Source of the DNA: a bacterium
Lineage (GTDB): Bacteria > Gemmatimonadota > Gemmatimonadetes > Longimicrobiales > RSA9
DNA length: 64,000 nt
NCBI GenBank assembly: GCA_003242735.1
Contig: QGVH01000007.1
Span: 92,113 to 156,112 of the forward strand
Direction of reading: 5' to 3'
Positions 1 to 8,934 of this stretch are shown here, piece after piece. Made by a program: the position numbers and the translations under genes. How positions within the stretch are numbered: the first letter of the stretch is position 1; each line of letters opens with the position of its first letter. Under the pieces are notes generated by a model. The model made no database searches and was not told the origin of the DNA. It worked only from the letters and a program-made list of their open reading frames with translations.

Positions 1-447
1 GCGCTGGACCGCGGGCTCGGGTTCCGGGTGGAGGGGCTCGCCGAGCCGTGCCTCGCCCGGACGGATCCGCCCAAGGTGAGGCAGATCCTGCTGAACCTGC
101 TGTCCAACGCCGTGAAGTTCACCGAGCGGGGGGAGGTGGTGCTGTCGGTGGCGGTGGAGGGACCGTGGGCGGTGTTCGGCGTCCGGGACACGGGGATCGG
201 CATCCCGCCCGAGCACCAGGAGCGCATCTTCGAAGCGTTCTGGCAGGTCGAGCAGTCGGCCTCCAGGCGCGCCAGCGGGACGGGTCTCGGGTTGAGCGTC
301 ACGCGCCGCCTGTGCCGGATGCTGGGGGGCGAGGTCTCCGTCGAGAGCGTGCCGGGGCAGGGCAGCACCTTCACCGTGCGCGTGCCGCTCAACGGCGAGG
401 TGCCCTCGGTGGAAGAGCCGGCCGTGGCCGAGACCGTTCGCGTCTGA
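1..447 (+). CDS. Sensor histidine kinase, C-terminal fragment (HATPase domain)
   Basis: The reading frame is open from base 1 and ends at 447, so only the last ~148 codons of a longer gene are present. The fragment is a GHKL ATP-binding domain. The N box reads LLNLLSNAVKF, the G1 box DTGIGI, followed by an F box (IFEAFWQ) and the G2 region GTGLGLSV. These residues bind ATP and phosphorylate the histidine of an upstream dimerisation domain that lies outside the window. The tail after the ATPase fold is short and acidic, and no receiver domain follows. The next gene starts 5 bp downstream, so the two may be co-transcribed. The signal sensed cannot be told from this fragment. Confidence 0.93.
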   Translation, partial: ALDRGLGFRVEGLAEPCLARTDPPKVRQILLNLLSNAVKFTERGEVVLSVAVEGPWAVFGVRDTGIGIPPEHQERIFEAFWQVEQSASRRASGTGLGLSVTRRLCRMLGGEVSVESVPGQGSTFTVRVPLNGEVPSVEEPAVAETVRV

Positions 448-452
448 GCGGA

Positions 453-1778
453 ATGGCGTTCGACGTCGCGGTGGTGGGCGCGGGCCCGGCCGGGCTGGCC
501 GCCGGGTGGGCGCTGGCGGCGGCCGGCGCACGGGTCACACTGTACGAGCGCCGGCGGACGCCCGGCGGGGCAGTGCGCACGGACGAGCTGGACGGCGCGC
601 GTGTGGACCCGGGTGTGCAGCTCCTCGGCTCCTATTACCGGGAGACGTTCCGGCTCGCGGCGGAAGTGGGTGCGTCCGGGTTGCTGGTCCGTTCGCCGGG
701 CAGGGACGCGCTCTGGCGCGGCGGGCGCGCCCACGGCCTGACGTACGGCTCCGTTGCCAGCATGGCGGCTTCCGGCGCGCTGCCCACGGGCCTCAAGCTC
801 CGGCTCGCCGCCCGCTACCTGCCGTTCCTCACTCGCCAGTCCGCGCTGGACGTGAACGACCCGGCGCGCACCGCCGTCGGCCTCGATGACCGCGAGTCCA
901 TCGCGGAGTGGGGTCGCCGCGCGCTGGGCGACGACTTCGTCGAACTCCTCGCCTACTCCACCCTCGCGACCTACTACACGGCCCTGCCCGAAGAGACCTC
1001 CGCGCCGTTCTACCACGCCCTCGCCCGGGCGGGGATCGACCTCACCGTGCACGCGGTGAGGGGCGGCGTGGGTGAGCTCGCCCGGGCGATCGCGCAGGCC
1101 ATCGAGGCGCGGGGCGGCCGACTGGTGGCCCCGCAGCAGGTGGATCTGGTGACGGCGCGTGCCGACGGCGTCGAGCTCCGGTTCGAGGGCGGCGACACCG
1201 CCCGGCACGACGCGGTCGTCTTGGCCGTGCCCGCCGCGGAGGCGGCGAGGATCGGCGGGCTCGATGAGCAGACCCGCGGCTGGCTCGCCGGGGTGCGGAC
1301 GCGGCCCACCGCGACCCTCGCGCTCCGGTTGGACCGACCGGCTCCCGGCGACTGGTTCGGCCTCTCGTTCCCGCGGAACACGCCGCCGGGTGAACGGCTG
1401 GTGGCCGTGTGCGCGCTCGAGCGAAAGACGCCCGGGCTGGTGCCGGAGGGCGGACTGCTCGTGCTCTACCCGGCGCCCGAGATCGCGCCCCGGGTGGCGG
1501 AGCTGGAACCCGGCGCCGTGGCGGACCTCCTGCTCCCGGCCCTGGAGCAGGCGCTGCCGGGCATCGGCGCACGGGTCACGCGCGCACGGGTGTACCGGTT
1601 CCCGGACGGGAGCGTCCAGTTCTACCCGGGTTACCTCGAGCACCTACGGAGATTCGACGAGGCACGGCTGCCCGAGCGGCTGGCGCTGGCCGGGGATTAC
1701 CTCGTCTCACCCACCGTGGAAGGCGCCGTGCGCAGCGGCCTGGCCGCCGCGGCCCGCCTGCTCCGGCGCGCCGCGTGA
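453..1778 (+). CDS. NAD(P)/FAD-dependent oxidoreductase, protoporphyrinogen oxidase/amine oxidase-like
   Basis: The 441-residue protein begins with a dinucleotide-binding Rossmann motif, VVGAGPAGLAAG at residues ~6-17, followed by the acidic end of the second strand (LYERR) and a GGAVRT loop typical of the amine-oxidase/protoporphyrinogen oxidase/phytoene desaturase superfamily. The C-terminus has the second FAD contact, LALAGDYL...VEGAVRSG. The family oxidises a cyclic or amine substrate with FAD; the exact substrate cannot be assigned. HemY-like protoporphyrinogen oxidase is possible, but no other heme genes are nearby. The ATG at 453 is chosen because the Rossmann motif starts almost at once. 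The gene sits 5 bp after a histidine kinase gene, and its 3' end overlaps the converging RDD pseudogene by 72 bp. Confidence 0.85.
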   Translation: MAFDVAVVGAGPAGLAAGWALAAAGARVTLYERRRTPGGAVRTDELDGARVDPGVQLLGSYYRETFRLAAEVGASGLLVRSPGRDALWRGGRAHGLTYGSVASMAASGALPTGLKLRLAARYLPFLTRQSALDVNDPARTAVGLDDRESIAEWGRRALGDDFVELLAYSTLATYYTALPEETSAPFYHALARAGIDLTVHAVRGGVGELARAIAQAIEARGGRLVAPQQVDLVTARADGVELRFEGGDTARHDAVVLAVPAAEAARIGGLDEQTRGWLAGVRTRPTATLALRLDRPAPGDWFGLSFPRNTPPGERLVAVCALERKTPGLVPEGGLLVLYPAPEIAPRVAELEPGAVADLLLPALEQALPGIGARVTRARVYRFPDGSVQFYPGYLEHLRRFDEARLPERLALAGDYLVSPTVEGAVRSGLAAAARLLRRAA

Positions 1779-2717
1779 GGTGACACGGATGACCACCGTC
1801 TCCGTGCTCTTGTCGTGGATGCCCTGGCGGTTGCGGTCCCAGAAGATCTGCGCGAAGCCCAGCAGCCCGGTGAACAGCCCGGCCGTGTAGCCGCCGAAAC
1901 GCTCCAGCGCCAGCCACCAGCCCACCGGCTTGCCGTCCAGGCGGATGACGCGGATGCCCAGCAGCCGCTGGGCCCAGCGTCTGGCCCCGCCACAGCGCCG
2001 CCGACGCGGTGAAGTAGAGGCCCAGTCACCCGACGCCGAGCCCCACCTCAGCCACGACGACGGCGAACGCTTGCCGGAACGCCGAGCGCTCGCGCAGCGC
2101 TTCGATCTCGCCCTCGAGCGCAGCGTTCGCCTGGCGCAACCGCGCGGTCTGCCGGCGCAACGCGGCGATCTCGTCCGCCGAGAGCTCCGCGCCGAGCCGC
2201 GTCCGGAGGGCCGCCGCGGCGGCGCTGTCCCCCGCCTCCGACGCGGCGACGTAGGGGCGGGCGAGCGAGTCCACGGTCGGGGCCGTCGCTGGGGCGGCCA
2301 CGACGCCGAAGGCCTGACGCAACGCCCGGATGATCTGAGCGTCCTCGCCTCCCTCGGCGCCGCCAGCTCGCCCGGCCCGAGCCCCAGGCCGGCCAGAGAG
2401 ACGGCCGCGCCTCCGCCGGGCGGCTCGACCCACGCCCCGGACCACGCCTGGTCGTCGTCCTCCCAGAACCCCCAGCCGGCAACGACGGCGGCGAACAGGA
2501 CCAGCGCCCCGGAGAGCCGCAGCGCTCCCCGCGCCCAGCGTCGCGGCCGGCCCTCGGCCCGCCGCGCGGACACGCGGAACAGCGCGACCGCGGCCACGAT
2601 GCCGAAGAAGACGCCGCCCGCGTTCGAGAGCAGGGCGACGGCGATGAGATCCAGCAGCATCGCGGCTGCGCGCCGCCACGGAGACGCCAGCGGCAGCCCG
2701 AGCAGCTCGGGCGCCAC
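1707..2717 (-). pseudogene. RDD-family membrane protein, frameshifted
   Basis: The first ~120 codons (from 2717 downward) encode two hydrophobic helices in an RDD-like N-terminus (WRRAAAMLLDLIAVALL). Near 2350 the coherent frame shifts by one base. The new frame reads EDAQIIRALRQAFGV and then a coiled-coil-like stretch rich in Ala, Arg and Glu. That frame meets a TGA at about 2025. Beyond it the sense resumes as LGLYFTASAALWRGQTLG, followed by another one-base shift near 1980 into RLLGIRVIRLDGKPVGWW and FGGYTAGLFTGL, the recognisable RDD C-terminus. Intact RDD proteins are small inner-membrane proteins of mostly unknown role. Two frameshifts and one stop point to a pseudogene; clustered base-call errors in the assembly are the alternative. 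Confidence 0.72.
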
Positions 2718-2817
2718 GGCGAGAGAGGCGGGCGTGATGATCTTCCGGGGATCCTGCGGGGATCCTGGGGACCGGCCATTCGGCGGTTCGCTTCCCGGCG
2801 CGACCGTCCGACTCCGG

Positions 2818-3963
2818 CTAGAGCCGCTGGTCCGCCTGCAACACCAGTTCCTGCCGCTCGCCCCTGCGCACCACCCCGAGGCGGACTCCCTGCGGCCGCG
2901 ACGCGCTCGCCTCCCGCAGCGCCGCGCGCAGCTCGCCGACGCTCCGCACGGGCCGGCCTTCGACCGACACGATCACGTCGCCGGGCTCGAGCCGCGCCCG
3001 CGCCGCCGGCGTCGCAGGCGCCACCCGCAGCGTCAGCACCCCTTCCGTCGCGCCGGCGAAGTACTGCGCGAGCCCCGGATTCAGCTCCACGAACTCCGCG
3101 CCCGCGACGCCGCGTTCGCCGAGCATGTGGATGAACTGGAGGTCCGGCGGCCGGAGGGCCATGACGCGCCTCAGCCGCTGCGCGTCGGCGAACGGCCTCT
3201 CGACAGCGATCGGAGGGTCGGCAGACCAGAAGGCGATGGCCGATTCGGGCTGGAGCGGCGGCGGCGCCGTGCGGAGGCGGCCTTCCATGTCCGCGATCAT
3301 GACCCGGAGCTGGGCGATGGAGTCGCGCAGCTCCGGCACCGCACGGCCGCGGCGCGCTGCTGCCGCCGGCAGCGCCCTTTGCTCGCGCCGGACCGAGTCC
3401 ACGGCGAGCCGCAGTTGCTGGATGGCGGACAGCGCCGCGGCGCGGGCGGAGTCGATCAGCTCGAGGGTCAACCACCTCAGCGTGTCCGCCGGGGTGACCC
3501 GCTCCAGCGCATAGCGCCCCGGCCTCTCACCGGCGACGACGACGACGCGCCGGTCACGGTCCTGGCGCCGCACGAGCAGCCTGACCGTGTCCCCCGCGTT
3601 CAGGGTGAACGGCAGCGCATGGAACACCGCGGCGACGGCCGGCTGGCCGTTGATCTCGAGGACCGCATCGCCGCGGCGCAGGCCGGCCCGGGCCGCGGGC
3701 GACCCCGGCTCGACCCGCGTGATCACCACCTGTTCGGAGAGGGCGCCGGGCCCGCCTGTGAAACGGGTCTGGACGCCCACGCCCAGCCAGCCGCCTCCCG
3801 GAACCCCGAAGTATCCTTCGGGCGCGGCAACAGCAGGGGGCTGCGGCGGCTGGCGCGATTGCGCCGCGCCCGCGGAGGGAAGCGCGAGCACCACAGACAG
3901 GAGCGCCGCGGCTCCGCAGGCCGCCCTACGCAGGCCCACTCCCCTCCGTCGCGTCTGCTCCAT
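2818..3963 (-). CDS. Secreted two-PDZ protein of the sigma-factor module
   Basis: The 381-residue protein has a signal peptide at residues ~1-34 ending ALPSAGAAQ. A first PDZ-type domain follows (YFGVPGGGWLGVGVQ through ARAGLRRGDAVLEINGQPA). A middle segment of ~120 residues is rich in Arg and Ala and probably helical. A second PDZ domain ends the protein (LEPGDVIVSVEGRPVRSVGEL). There is no catalytic Ser-His-Asp triad, so it is not a DegP/HtrA protease despite the PDZ pair. PDZ domains bind C-terminal peptides, often of misfolded envelope proteins. It lies 35 bp downstream of the anti-sigma gene on the same strand, so it may sense or relay periplasmic stress; that role is inferred from position. 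The ATG at 3963 directly precedes an Arg-rich n-region. Confidence 0.8.
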   Translation of the reverse strand: MEQTRRRGVGLRRAACGAAALLSVVLALPSAGAAQSRQPPQPPAVAAPEGYFGVPGGGWLGVGVQTRFTGGPGALSEQVVITRVEPGSPAARAGLRRGDAVLEINGQPAVAAVFHALPFTLNAGDTVRLLVRRQDRDRRVVVVAGERPGRYALERVTPADTLRWLTLELIDSARAAALSAIQQLRLAVDSVRREQRALPAAAARRGRAVPELRDSIAQLRVMIADMEGRLRTAPPPLQPESAIAFWSADPPIAVERPFADAQRLRRVMALRPPDLQFIHMLGERGVAGAEFVELNPGLAQYFAGATEGVLTLRVAPATPAARARLEPGDVIVSVEGRPVRSVGELRAALREASASRPQGVRLGVVRRGERQELVLQADQRL

Positions 3964-3998
3964 GGACCTCGTCACGACCGGTTCCGACTGCCAGCCCG

Positions 3999-4640
3999 TC
4001 AGTACCACGGTTCCGCCGGGTCGAAGGCGATCTGCCGGAGCGTAGACTCGTGCTGCGCCAGCGCGGAGAGGTGATAGCCGTTGATCACCGGGTCGGCCGG
4101 CGCCTGCGCCAGCGCGGCCCTCGTGGTGAAGAGGATGCCCTCGAGCGCCACCGCGCGCGTGATGAGGTCGCCGGTCCCGACGGGCTCCGAGAACTCCGCG
4201 TACCGGTTCAGCGCGGCGAAGTACGCGGCCCGGGTCTCTTCCAGCAGCCGAGCCACCTCCTCCGCGTCCGCCGCGGTCGCGATCCGCGTCGTGATGGACT
4301 CGGCATCGAACGGCTCGTCCTGCGCTGCGCCCCGCACCGCGAACCCGACCACGCCGCCGGCGAGGAACAGCGCGAGCGCCGCGGCGAGGCGGAGCCACAC
4401 GGAGCCGCTGGCCCGGCGCGGCGCGCGCAGCAGGCCCTCCTCCCGCAGGCACGCCTCGATCGCGGGCCAGATGTCCGGCGGCGGCTCCAGATCCGGCAGG
4501 TGTGCGAGCTCGCTGGTCTGCTCGCGGAGTGCATCCAGCTCCGCACGGCACTCTGCACACACCTCCAGGTGCGCCGCCTCCGCTGGCTCGGCGGGCTCAT
4601 CCACCAAACGTGCGAGCGCTTCGAGACTCAGGTGCTCCAT
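3999..4640 (-). CDS. Anti-sigma factor with zinc-finger-like N-terminus
   Basis: The 213-residue protein starts with a short zf-HC2-type element, HLEVCAEC (His-x3-Cys-x2-Cys), the usual sigma-binding zinc-anti-sigma fold. A single transmembrane helix (LAAALALFLAGGVVGFAV) lies at residues ~87-105, and a ~105-residue periplasmic domain follows. The gene overlaps the upstream ECF sigma gene by 13 bp, which points to translational coupling and matched amounts of the two proteins. The family holds its sigma factor inactive at the membrane until an envelope signal arrives. The periplasmic domain matches nothing I recognise. Confidence 0.88.
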   Translation of the reverse strand: MEHLSLEALARLVDEPAEPAEAAHLEVCAECRAELDALREQTSELAHLPDLEPPPDIWPAIEACLREEGLLRAPRRASGSVWLRLAAALALFLAGGVVGFAVRGAAQDEPFDAESITTRIATAADAEEVARLLEETRAAYFAALNRYAEFSEPVGTGDLITRAVALEGILFTTRAALAQAPADPVINGYHLSALAQHESTLRQIAFDPAEPWY

Positions 4641-5182
4641 ACGCCCTCCTGCACCGCGGGCTCGGATGCCGCCCGCAGCAGCTCCCGCATCCGTGCCCGC
4701 GCCTTGAACAACTGACTCTTCGAAGTGCCCGGGTTCACGCCCAACACCTCGCCGATCTCATCATGGGTGTACCCCTCGACGTCGTGCAGCACCAGCACCT
4801 GCCGCATCCGTTCCGGCAGCCGTTCCAGCGCGCGCTCGAGCTGGAGGCGCAGCAGCGTCCGCTCGCCGGTCGGGCCGACCGGCAAGGTGACGGGCAGCGG
4901 CGCCTCACACTTGGTCCGGCGCAGCCGTGCGCGCCGGCCGTGCAGCGCGCTGTTCACGGCGATCCGGTGCAGCCACGTCGAGAACTTCGAGTCGCCGCGA
5001 AACGTCGGCAGCGCGCGGATCGCCCGGACCCACGCCTCCTGGGCCCAGTCCTCGGCCAGGCTGTCGTCGCCTGCGAGCCGGCGGATGGTGGCGTACACGC
5101 GCGGCGCGTGTCGGCGGTACAGCGCCCGGATCGCGCTGTCTTCGCCGCGCCGGGCCCGCTCGATCAGTTCCGCTTCGGTCAT
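4628..5182 (-). CDS. ECF-family RNA polymerase sigma factor (RpoE-like)
   Basis: The 184-residue protein has the two-domain plan of group 4 sigma factors. Region 2 holds RALYRRHAPRVYATI and the core-binding/-10 segment DWAQEAWVRAIRALPTFRG...FSTWLHRIAVN. Region 4 holds LPERMRQVLVLHDVEGYTHDEIGEVLGVNPGTSKSQLFKAR, with a clear helix-turn-helix for the -35 element. It is the first gene of a minus-strand set followed by its anti-sigma factor (13 bp overlap) and a PDZ protein. Such sigma factors usually activate their own promoter, which would lie in the 327-bp divergent gap upstream. I could not pick an unambiguous ECF promoter there. Confidence 0.95.
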   Translation of the reverse strand: MTEAELIERARRGEDSAIRALYRRHAPRVYATIRRLAGDDSLAEDWAQEAWVRAIRALPTFRGDSKFSTWLHRIAVNSALHGRRARLRRTKCEAPLPVTLPVGPTGERTLLRLQLERALERLPERMRQVLVLHDVEGYTHDEIGEVLGVNPGTSKSQLFKARARMRELLRAASEPAVQEGVWST

Positions 5183-5509
5183 CGTCCCGTCCCCCTCGTC
5201 CGATGCTTCGACGCCGCGCGTGCCGCGGAGGGTTGCCGGGGCCCCGCCCGCCGTGGGGCCGCATCCGCCGACGCCGGGGAAGAGGCATCATGGCGAGCGC
5301 TGCGGCCTGCGGCAACTGCGCTGTGCAGCATGGGGAACCGCGTGGTCGGCGTGCGGCCGCCGCCCGTGGCCCGGCGTCTGCCTCGCTCGATGAGCGCGGC
5401 GCGCACACGGCTCCGCGGGGACGGTGTTGCGCGCCGGCGTGAGCGCAGTGCTCGCACGGGGGCGCCGGCCGGTGCCGGCGCCCCGCGCGATGGCAGTGGA
5501 GGAGGGATC
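5183..5509. other. Divergent intergenic region with a strong stem-loop at 5459-5484
   Basis: No gene is supported in this stretch between the ECF sigma gene and a small plus-strand gene. It should hold the promoters of both. At 5459-5484 there is a perfect 11-bp stem (GGGGCGCCGGC with its complement) closed by a 4-nt CGGT loop and no T-run after it. It ends 25 bp before the start of the small gene and so would fall in that gene's 5' leader. Confidence 0.6.
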
Positions 5510-5788
5510 ATGTGGCGCCGCATCGAGGCGGAGGGCTGCGCGTGGGAGGCGCGGGTGATCGCCGGCGGCGGAGCCGGGGCTGGCGACACGGCTGGAAACG
5601 GGAACGATGTCCTCGAGTTCCGCGCCCTGGACGGGCTCCGTCCGCCGCGGCGCGTCGTCATCCCCGCCGACGGCTTGGCGCAGATGGACGAGCGCGCGCT
5701 GCACGCCGCCTTCCGCCAGGCCCGCCCCATCGGCGGCGACCACTACGGCCGGCCCGGCAAGCGGATGAGCGACGCGGGGGCGCCGTGA
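5510..5788 (+). CDS. Small hypothetical protein (92 aa)
   Basis: The ATG at 5510 sits 6 bp behind a strong GGAGGAGGG ribosome-binding sequence, which is the main reason to believe the gene. The protein begins MWRRIEAEGCAWEARVIAG and continues with a Gly/Ala-rich loop and LEFRALDGLRPPRRVVIPADG. It ends with a basic segment containing DHYGRPGKRM. It has no signal peptide or membrane helix and looks like a small cytoplasmic domain. I do not recognise the family. A strong stem-loop precedes its ribosome-binding site. Confidence 0.65.
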   Translation: MWRRIEAEGCAWEARVIAGGGAGAGDTAGNGNDVLEFRALDGLRPPRRVVIPADGLAQMDERALHAAFRQARPIGGDHYGRPGKRMSDAGAP

Positions 5789-5977
5789 CGGCGGAGCCGG
5801 GCGTTTCCCCGGCGCCGGTGCGTCCGCTGTTGACCGGCGCGGCGGTGGCGGGGCCGGCGGCGCCGCCGGCCGCAGTGACGGCTCGCCCCTGTACCGATCC
5901 GCCCCGCAGCCGCATCTTGCCCCCGCGCCGCGTGTGTCGGCGCTGTGGTTGACCCCGGAGGAGAGTCCAGGACGACG

Positions 5978-7156
5978 ATGTCGATCCCCGTGTCTTCCCC
6001 CGGCGCGGCGTACCTCGAGTGCACCCGCTGCGGGCGGACCTACGAGACCGAACGGCTCTGGCGCGTCTCGCCGTGCTGCTCCCTGCCGCTCTACGCGCGC
6101 TATGACCTGGACCGCCTGCGCCCGCTCTTCCGCCCGGCCGACCTGCGGGGCCGGCGGGCGGACATCTGGCGCTACGCGGAGGTGCTCCCGGTCCGCCGGC
6201 CGGACCGCCGCCTCACGCTGGGCGAGGGGTTCACGCCGCTGCTCGGGGCGCCGCGGCTCGCGGACGCGCTCGGCCTCGAGCGGCTGTGGATCAAGGACGA
6301 GGGCCGGAACCCCACCGGCAGCTTCAAGGCGCGCGGCCTCGCCGTGGCGGTCGCCCGGGCGTGGGAGCTGGGCGCGCGCGACGTCGCCATTCCCTCCGCC
6401 GGCAACGCCGGCTCCGCCGCCGCCGCCTACGCCGCCGCCGCGGGGCTCGCCGCGCACGTCGTCGTCCCGAGGGACACGCCGCGCGCCATCGTCGAGGAGA
6501 TCGCCGGCCTGGGCGCCGAGCTCGAGCTGGTGGACGGGCTGATCACCGACGCGGCGGCGCGGGTGGCCGCGGGCGTGACCGAACACGGCTGGTTCGACCT
6601 CTCCACGTTGAAGGAGCCGTACCGGGTCGAGGGCAAGAAGACCATGGGCTACGAGCTGTTCGAGCAGCTCGGCGGGCGGCTCCCGGACGTCATCGTCTAT
6701 CCCACTGGCGGCGGCACGGGGCTCGTCGGCATGTGGAAGGCGTTCGACGAGATGGAGCGGCTGGGCTGGATCGGCCCCGAGCGACCGCGCATGATCGCGG
6801 TACAGGCGGCGGGGTGCGCGCCGATCGTGCGCGCGTGGGAGGCAGGCGCGGAGACCGCGGAGCCGTGGCAGAACGCGGCAACGTACGCGTCCGGGCTCCG
6901 CGTGCCCCGCGCCATCGGGGACTTCCTCATCCTGCGCGCCATCCGCGCGTCCCGCGGCGCCGCGATCGCGGTCGGCGACGACGCGATCCGCGCCGCGGCA
7001 CGGCTCGTCGGCCGGACCACGGGCGTCTACGTCGCACCCGAGGGCGCGGCCACCGCCGCCGCCATCCCCCATCTGCTCCGGCGCGGTCTGCTCAGGCCGG
7101 ACGAAGAGGTCGTGCTGTTCAACACCGGCAGCGGGGTCAAGTACACGGGGGCGTAG
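5978..7156 (+). CDS. thrC: Threonine synthase
   Basis: The 392-residue enzyme converts O-phosphohomoserine to threonine with pyridoxal phosphate, in the cytoplasm. It starts with a small cysteine-containing ribbon (YLECTRCGRTYE...CCSLPLY) seen in the longer bacterial threonine synthases. The PLP lysine is Lys117 in NPTGSFKARG. The phosphate-binding Gly/Ser loop is SAGNAGSAAAAYAA, and a second loop is YPTGGGTGLVGMW. The C-terminus NTGSGVKY fits the family. The ATG at 5978 is preferred over an upstream GTG at 5945 because the cysteine ribbon begins right after it and GGAGGAG lies upstream. No other threonine-pathway genes are adjacent. A cysteate-synthase-like relative is possible but less likely. 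Confidence 0.92.
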   Translation: MSIPVSSPGAAYLECTRCGRTYETERLWRVSPCCSLPLYARYDLDRLRPLFRPADLRGRRADIWRYAEVLPVRRPDRRLTLGEGFTPLLGAPRLADALGLERLWIKDEGRNPTGSFKARGLAVAVARAWELGARDVAIPSAGNAGSAAAAYAAAAGLAAHVVVPRDTPRAIVEEIAGLGAELELVDGLITDAAARVAAGVTEHGWFDLSTLKEPYRVEGKKTMGYELFEQLGGRLPDVIVYPTGGGTGLVGMWKAFDEMERLGWIGPERPRMIAVQAAGCAPIVRAWEAGAETAEPWQNAATYASGLRVPRAIGDFLILRAIRASRGAAIAVGDDAIRAAARLVGRTTGVYVAPEGAATAAAIPHLLRRGLLRPDEEVVLFNTGSGVKYTGA

Positions 7157-7251
7157 CACAGGGGCCGTGAGGGCGCGGAGCCGACATCGACCGCCGCGCC
7201 CCATCGCGCTGTGCCGAAGAAGGGCCGGGCACGTACCGTGCATGGCGCAGC

Positions 7252-8796
7252 ATGCGCATGCGACGGGCGTTCCATCGGCTCGGTCTCTCTTCCCGCGGAC
7301 GCTGGGCTGCGGCCCTGCTCGGCGGCTCGGCCGCAGCGGTCGTGCTGCTGTTCGCGCCCTGGCGCGAAGGGCCCGCGCAGCTCGAGCTGGTCGCTCTGAC
7401 TCCGGACGGATCGTTCGCGTCCTCCGTCGCCATCCCCGCGTCCTGGGCGGACACGCTGTACGCCGCTCCGGGGATCGCCGCCCGGGTGCCGCTGATCCTG
7501 GGCGTGCGCAACACCGGCGGCGAGCCCGCGCGGCCCCAGCGGGTCGAGATCAGCGCGCCGTCGCGCATCCACCTCACTCGGCCTGACGGCCGCCCGCTCC
7601 AGGGCTACACCGTCGCCGGCAGCCCGCTCATCCGCTACGAGCTCTCCGGCGGCTTCCCGGTCATCCGGCCCGGACGCATGCCCACGCTCCTGCCCGCACT
7701 GGACACCCTCTGGCTCGAGCTCGTCGTCCCCTCCTTCTACTGCATGACGCTCTCGGACTCGGTGCCCGAGTTCGTGCCGGCGCCGCGCCCCGATCCGGTG
7801 GCGGTCTCGCGCGTCCAGATCTTCTACTCCTTCGAGGGCGACGAGCTGAAGGGCCGCCAGACCGGACTCCTCACGGTGCAGCTCGACCCGGCGCTCATCG
7901 CCGCGGAGACGCCGGAGCCGCCGCCGGTGTTCCCCGTCGAGATGCGAGAGCCGGGGCTGCCGCTGCCCGCCTTCGAGTGGTTGCAGTACGAGGGCAGCCG
8001 CCACGGCTTCTGCGGCGAGCCGGAAGAGCCCCTCGAACTCTTCACCACGGTGTGGACCACGCCGTCCGGCGGGCGGTTCTTCGTGCTCTACTACGGCGGC
8101 GCGCCGCGCAAGTACCTCTTCGACCTGGACAGGGACAGCATCATCGAGCTCGAGATGTGGGATCCCGATGCCGACGGCCGGTTCGAGGCCCGCCGCGCGG
8201 CGCGGCTCGCCATTCCGCCGTTCCTGCTGCCGCGGCGCGAGCCCGTGCCGCAGTACAATGTCCTCGCGCTCGCCGAGCTCGAGCCGGACAGCCTCGCACA
8301 GCTCGACCGCTTCCGCGGCGCCACCACCTACGAGGTGAAGGCGCCGAAGCAGGAGAGGACGGCATCCGGCCGGTTCCGGCCCATGGCGGTGGGCCGGGAC
8401 CGGGACGAAGACGACAAGTCCCCGCGCTACACCGTCACGTGGGGCCGCACGTACGCCGCGGCCGACGCGGCCCGTGTGACCGCCCCGTCTGCCCCGCGCA
8501 TCACGCGTGGCGCGCCTTCCGGCCGCGAGACCGCGCAGGCCGCGCCTCCACCGCGCGGGCGCGCGACCGAGCCCGGCACGCCGCCGCTACACGCGGAGCG
8601 TGAGCGCGCGGCGCCGGACACGGATGAGCGCGTCGCCCGGGATCGCACGCAGGATGCGGAACGCGCAGAAGCCGACGCGGACGTCGCGGAGCGCCCGGGC
8701 GCGGCGCAGATCCCGCCCGGGCGCAGGTTCCGGGAGGCCCGCAAGCCCATCCGCCTGCTCGGCCGGCCCGCGGAGCCGGACGCCGGGCCGCCGTAG
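7252..8796 (+). CDS. Membrane-anchored protein of unknown function with a charged C-terminal tail
   Basis: The 514-residue protein has a basic N-terminus and one hydrophobic segment (WAAALLGGSAAAVVLLFAPW, residues ~18-37) with no clear cleavage site, so it is probably an N-terminal membrane anchor. The next ~340 residues look like a beta-rich extracytoplasmic region. A segment FFVLYYGGAPRKYLFDLD is followed by DRDSIIELEMWDPDADGRFE, an acidic repeat that could bind calcium. The last ~110 residues are a low-complexity tail dense in Arg, Glu, Asp and Ala. I do not recognise the family. The start could equally be the ATG two codons later. It stands alone between thrC and a zinc-finger gene on the same strand. 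Confidence 0.75.
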   Translation: MRMRRAFHRLGLSSRGRWAAALLGGSAAAVVLLFAPWREGPAQLELVALTPDGSFASSVAIPASWADTLYAAPGIAARVPLILGVRNTGGEPARPQRVEISAPSRIHLTRPDGRPLQGYTVAGSPLIRYELSGGFPVIRPGRMPTLLPALDTLWLELVVPSFYCMTLSDSVPEFVPAPRPDPVAVSRVQIFYSFEGDELKGRQTGLLTVQLDPALIAAETPEPPPVFPVEMREPGLPLPAFEWLQYEGSRHGFCGEPEEPLELFTTVWTTPSGGRFFVLYYGGAPRKYLFDLDRDSIIELEMWDPDADGRFEARRAARLAIPPFLLPRREPVPQYNVLALAELEPDSLAQLDRFRGATTYEVKAPKQERTASGRFRPMAVGRDRDEDDKSPRYTVTWGRTYAAADAARVTAPSAPRITRGAPSGRETAQAAPPPRGRATEPGTPPLHAERERAAPDTDERVARDRTQDAERAEADADVAERPGAAQIPPGRRFREARKPIRLLGRPAEPDAGPP

Positions 8797-8934
8797 CCAC
8801 ACGATCGCCGCGCACGCCGTCCACACCCGCTCAGCGCTTCCGATACGGGAACAGTTGTTGCTCTCCATCGCTCCCCGGGCGGCGGCCCACACGCCCCGCC
8901 GTCGCAGTCGTCCACCGCATCACGCGAGACGGAG

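Noticed and set aside
48..452. Longer FAD oxidoreductase starting at 48
   Set aside because: The upstream frame is an arginine-rich shadow of the kinase gene; the Rossmann fold begins at ATG 453.
2818..3963. DegP/HtrA protease
   Set aside because: Two PDZ domains are present but there is no trypsin-like domain and no His-Asp-Ser triad.
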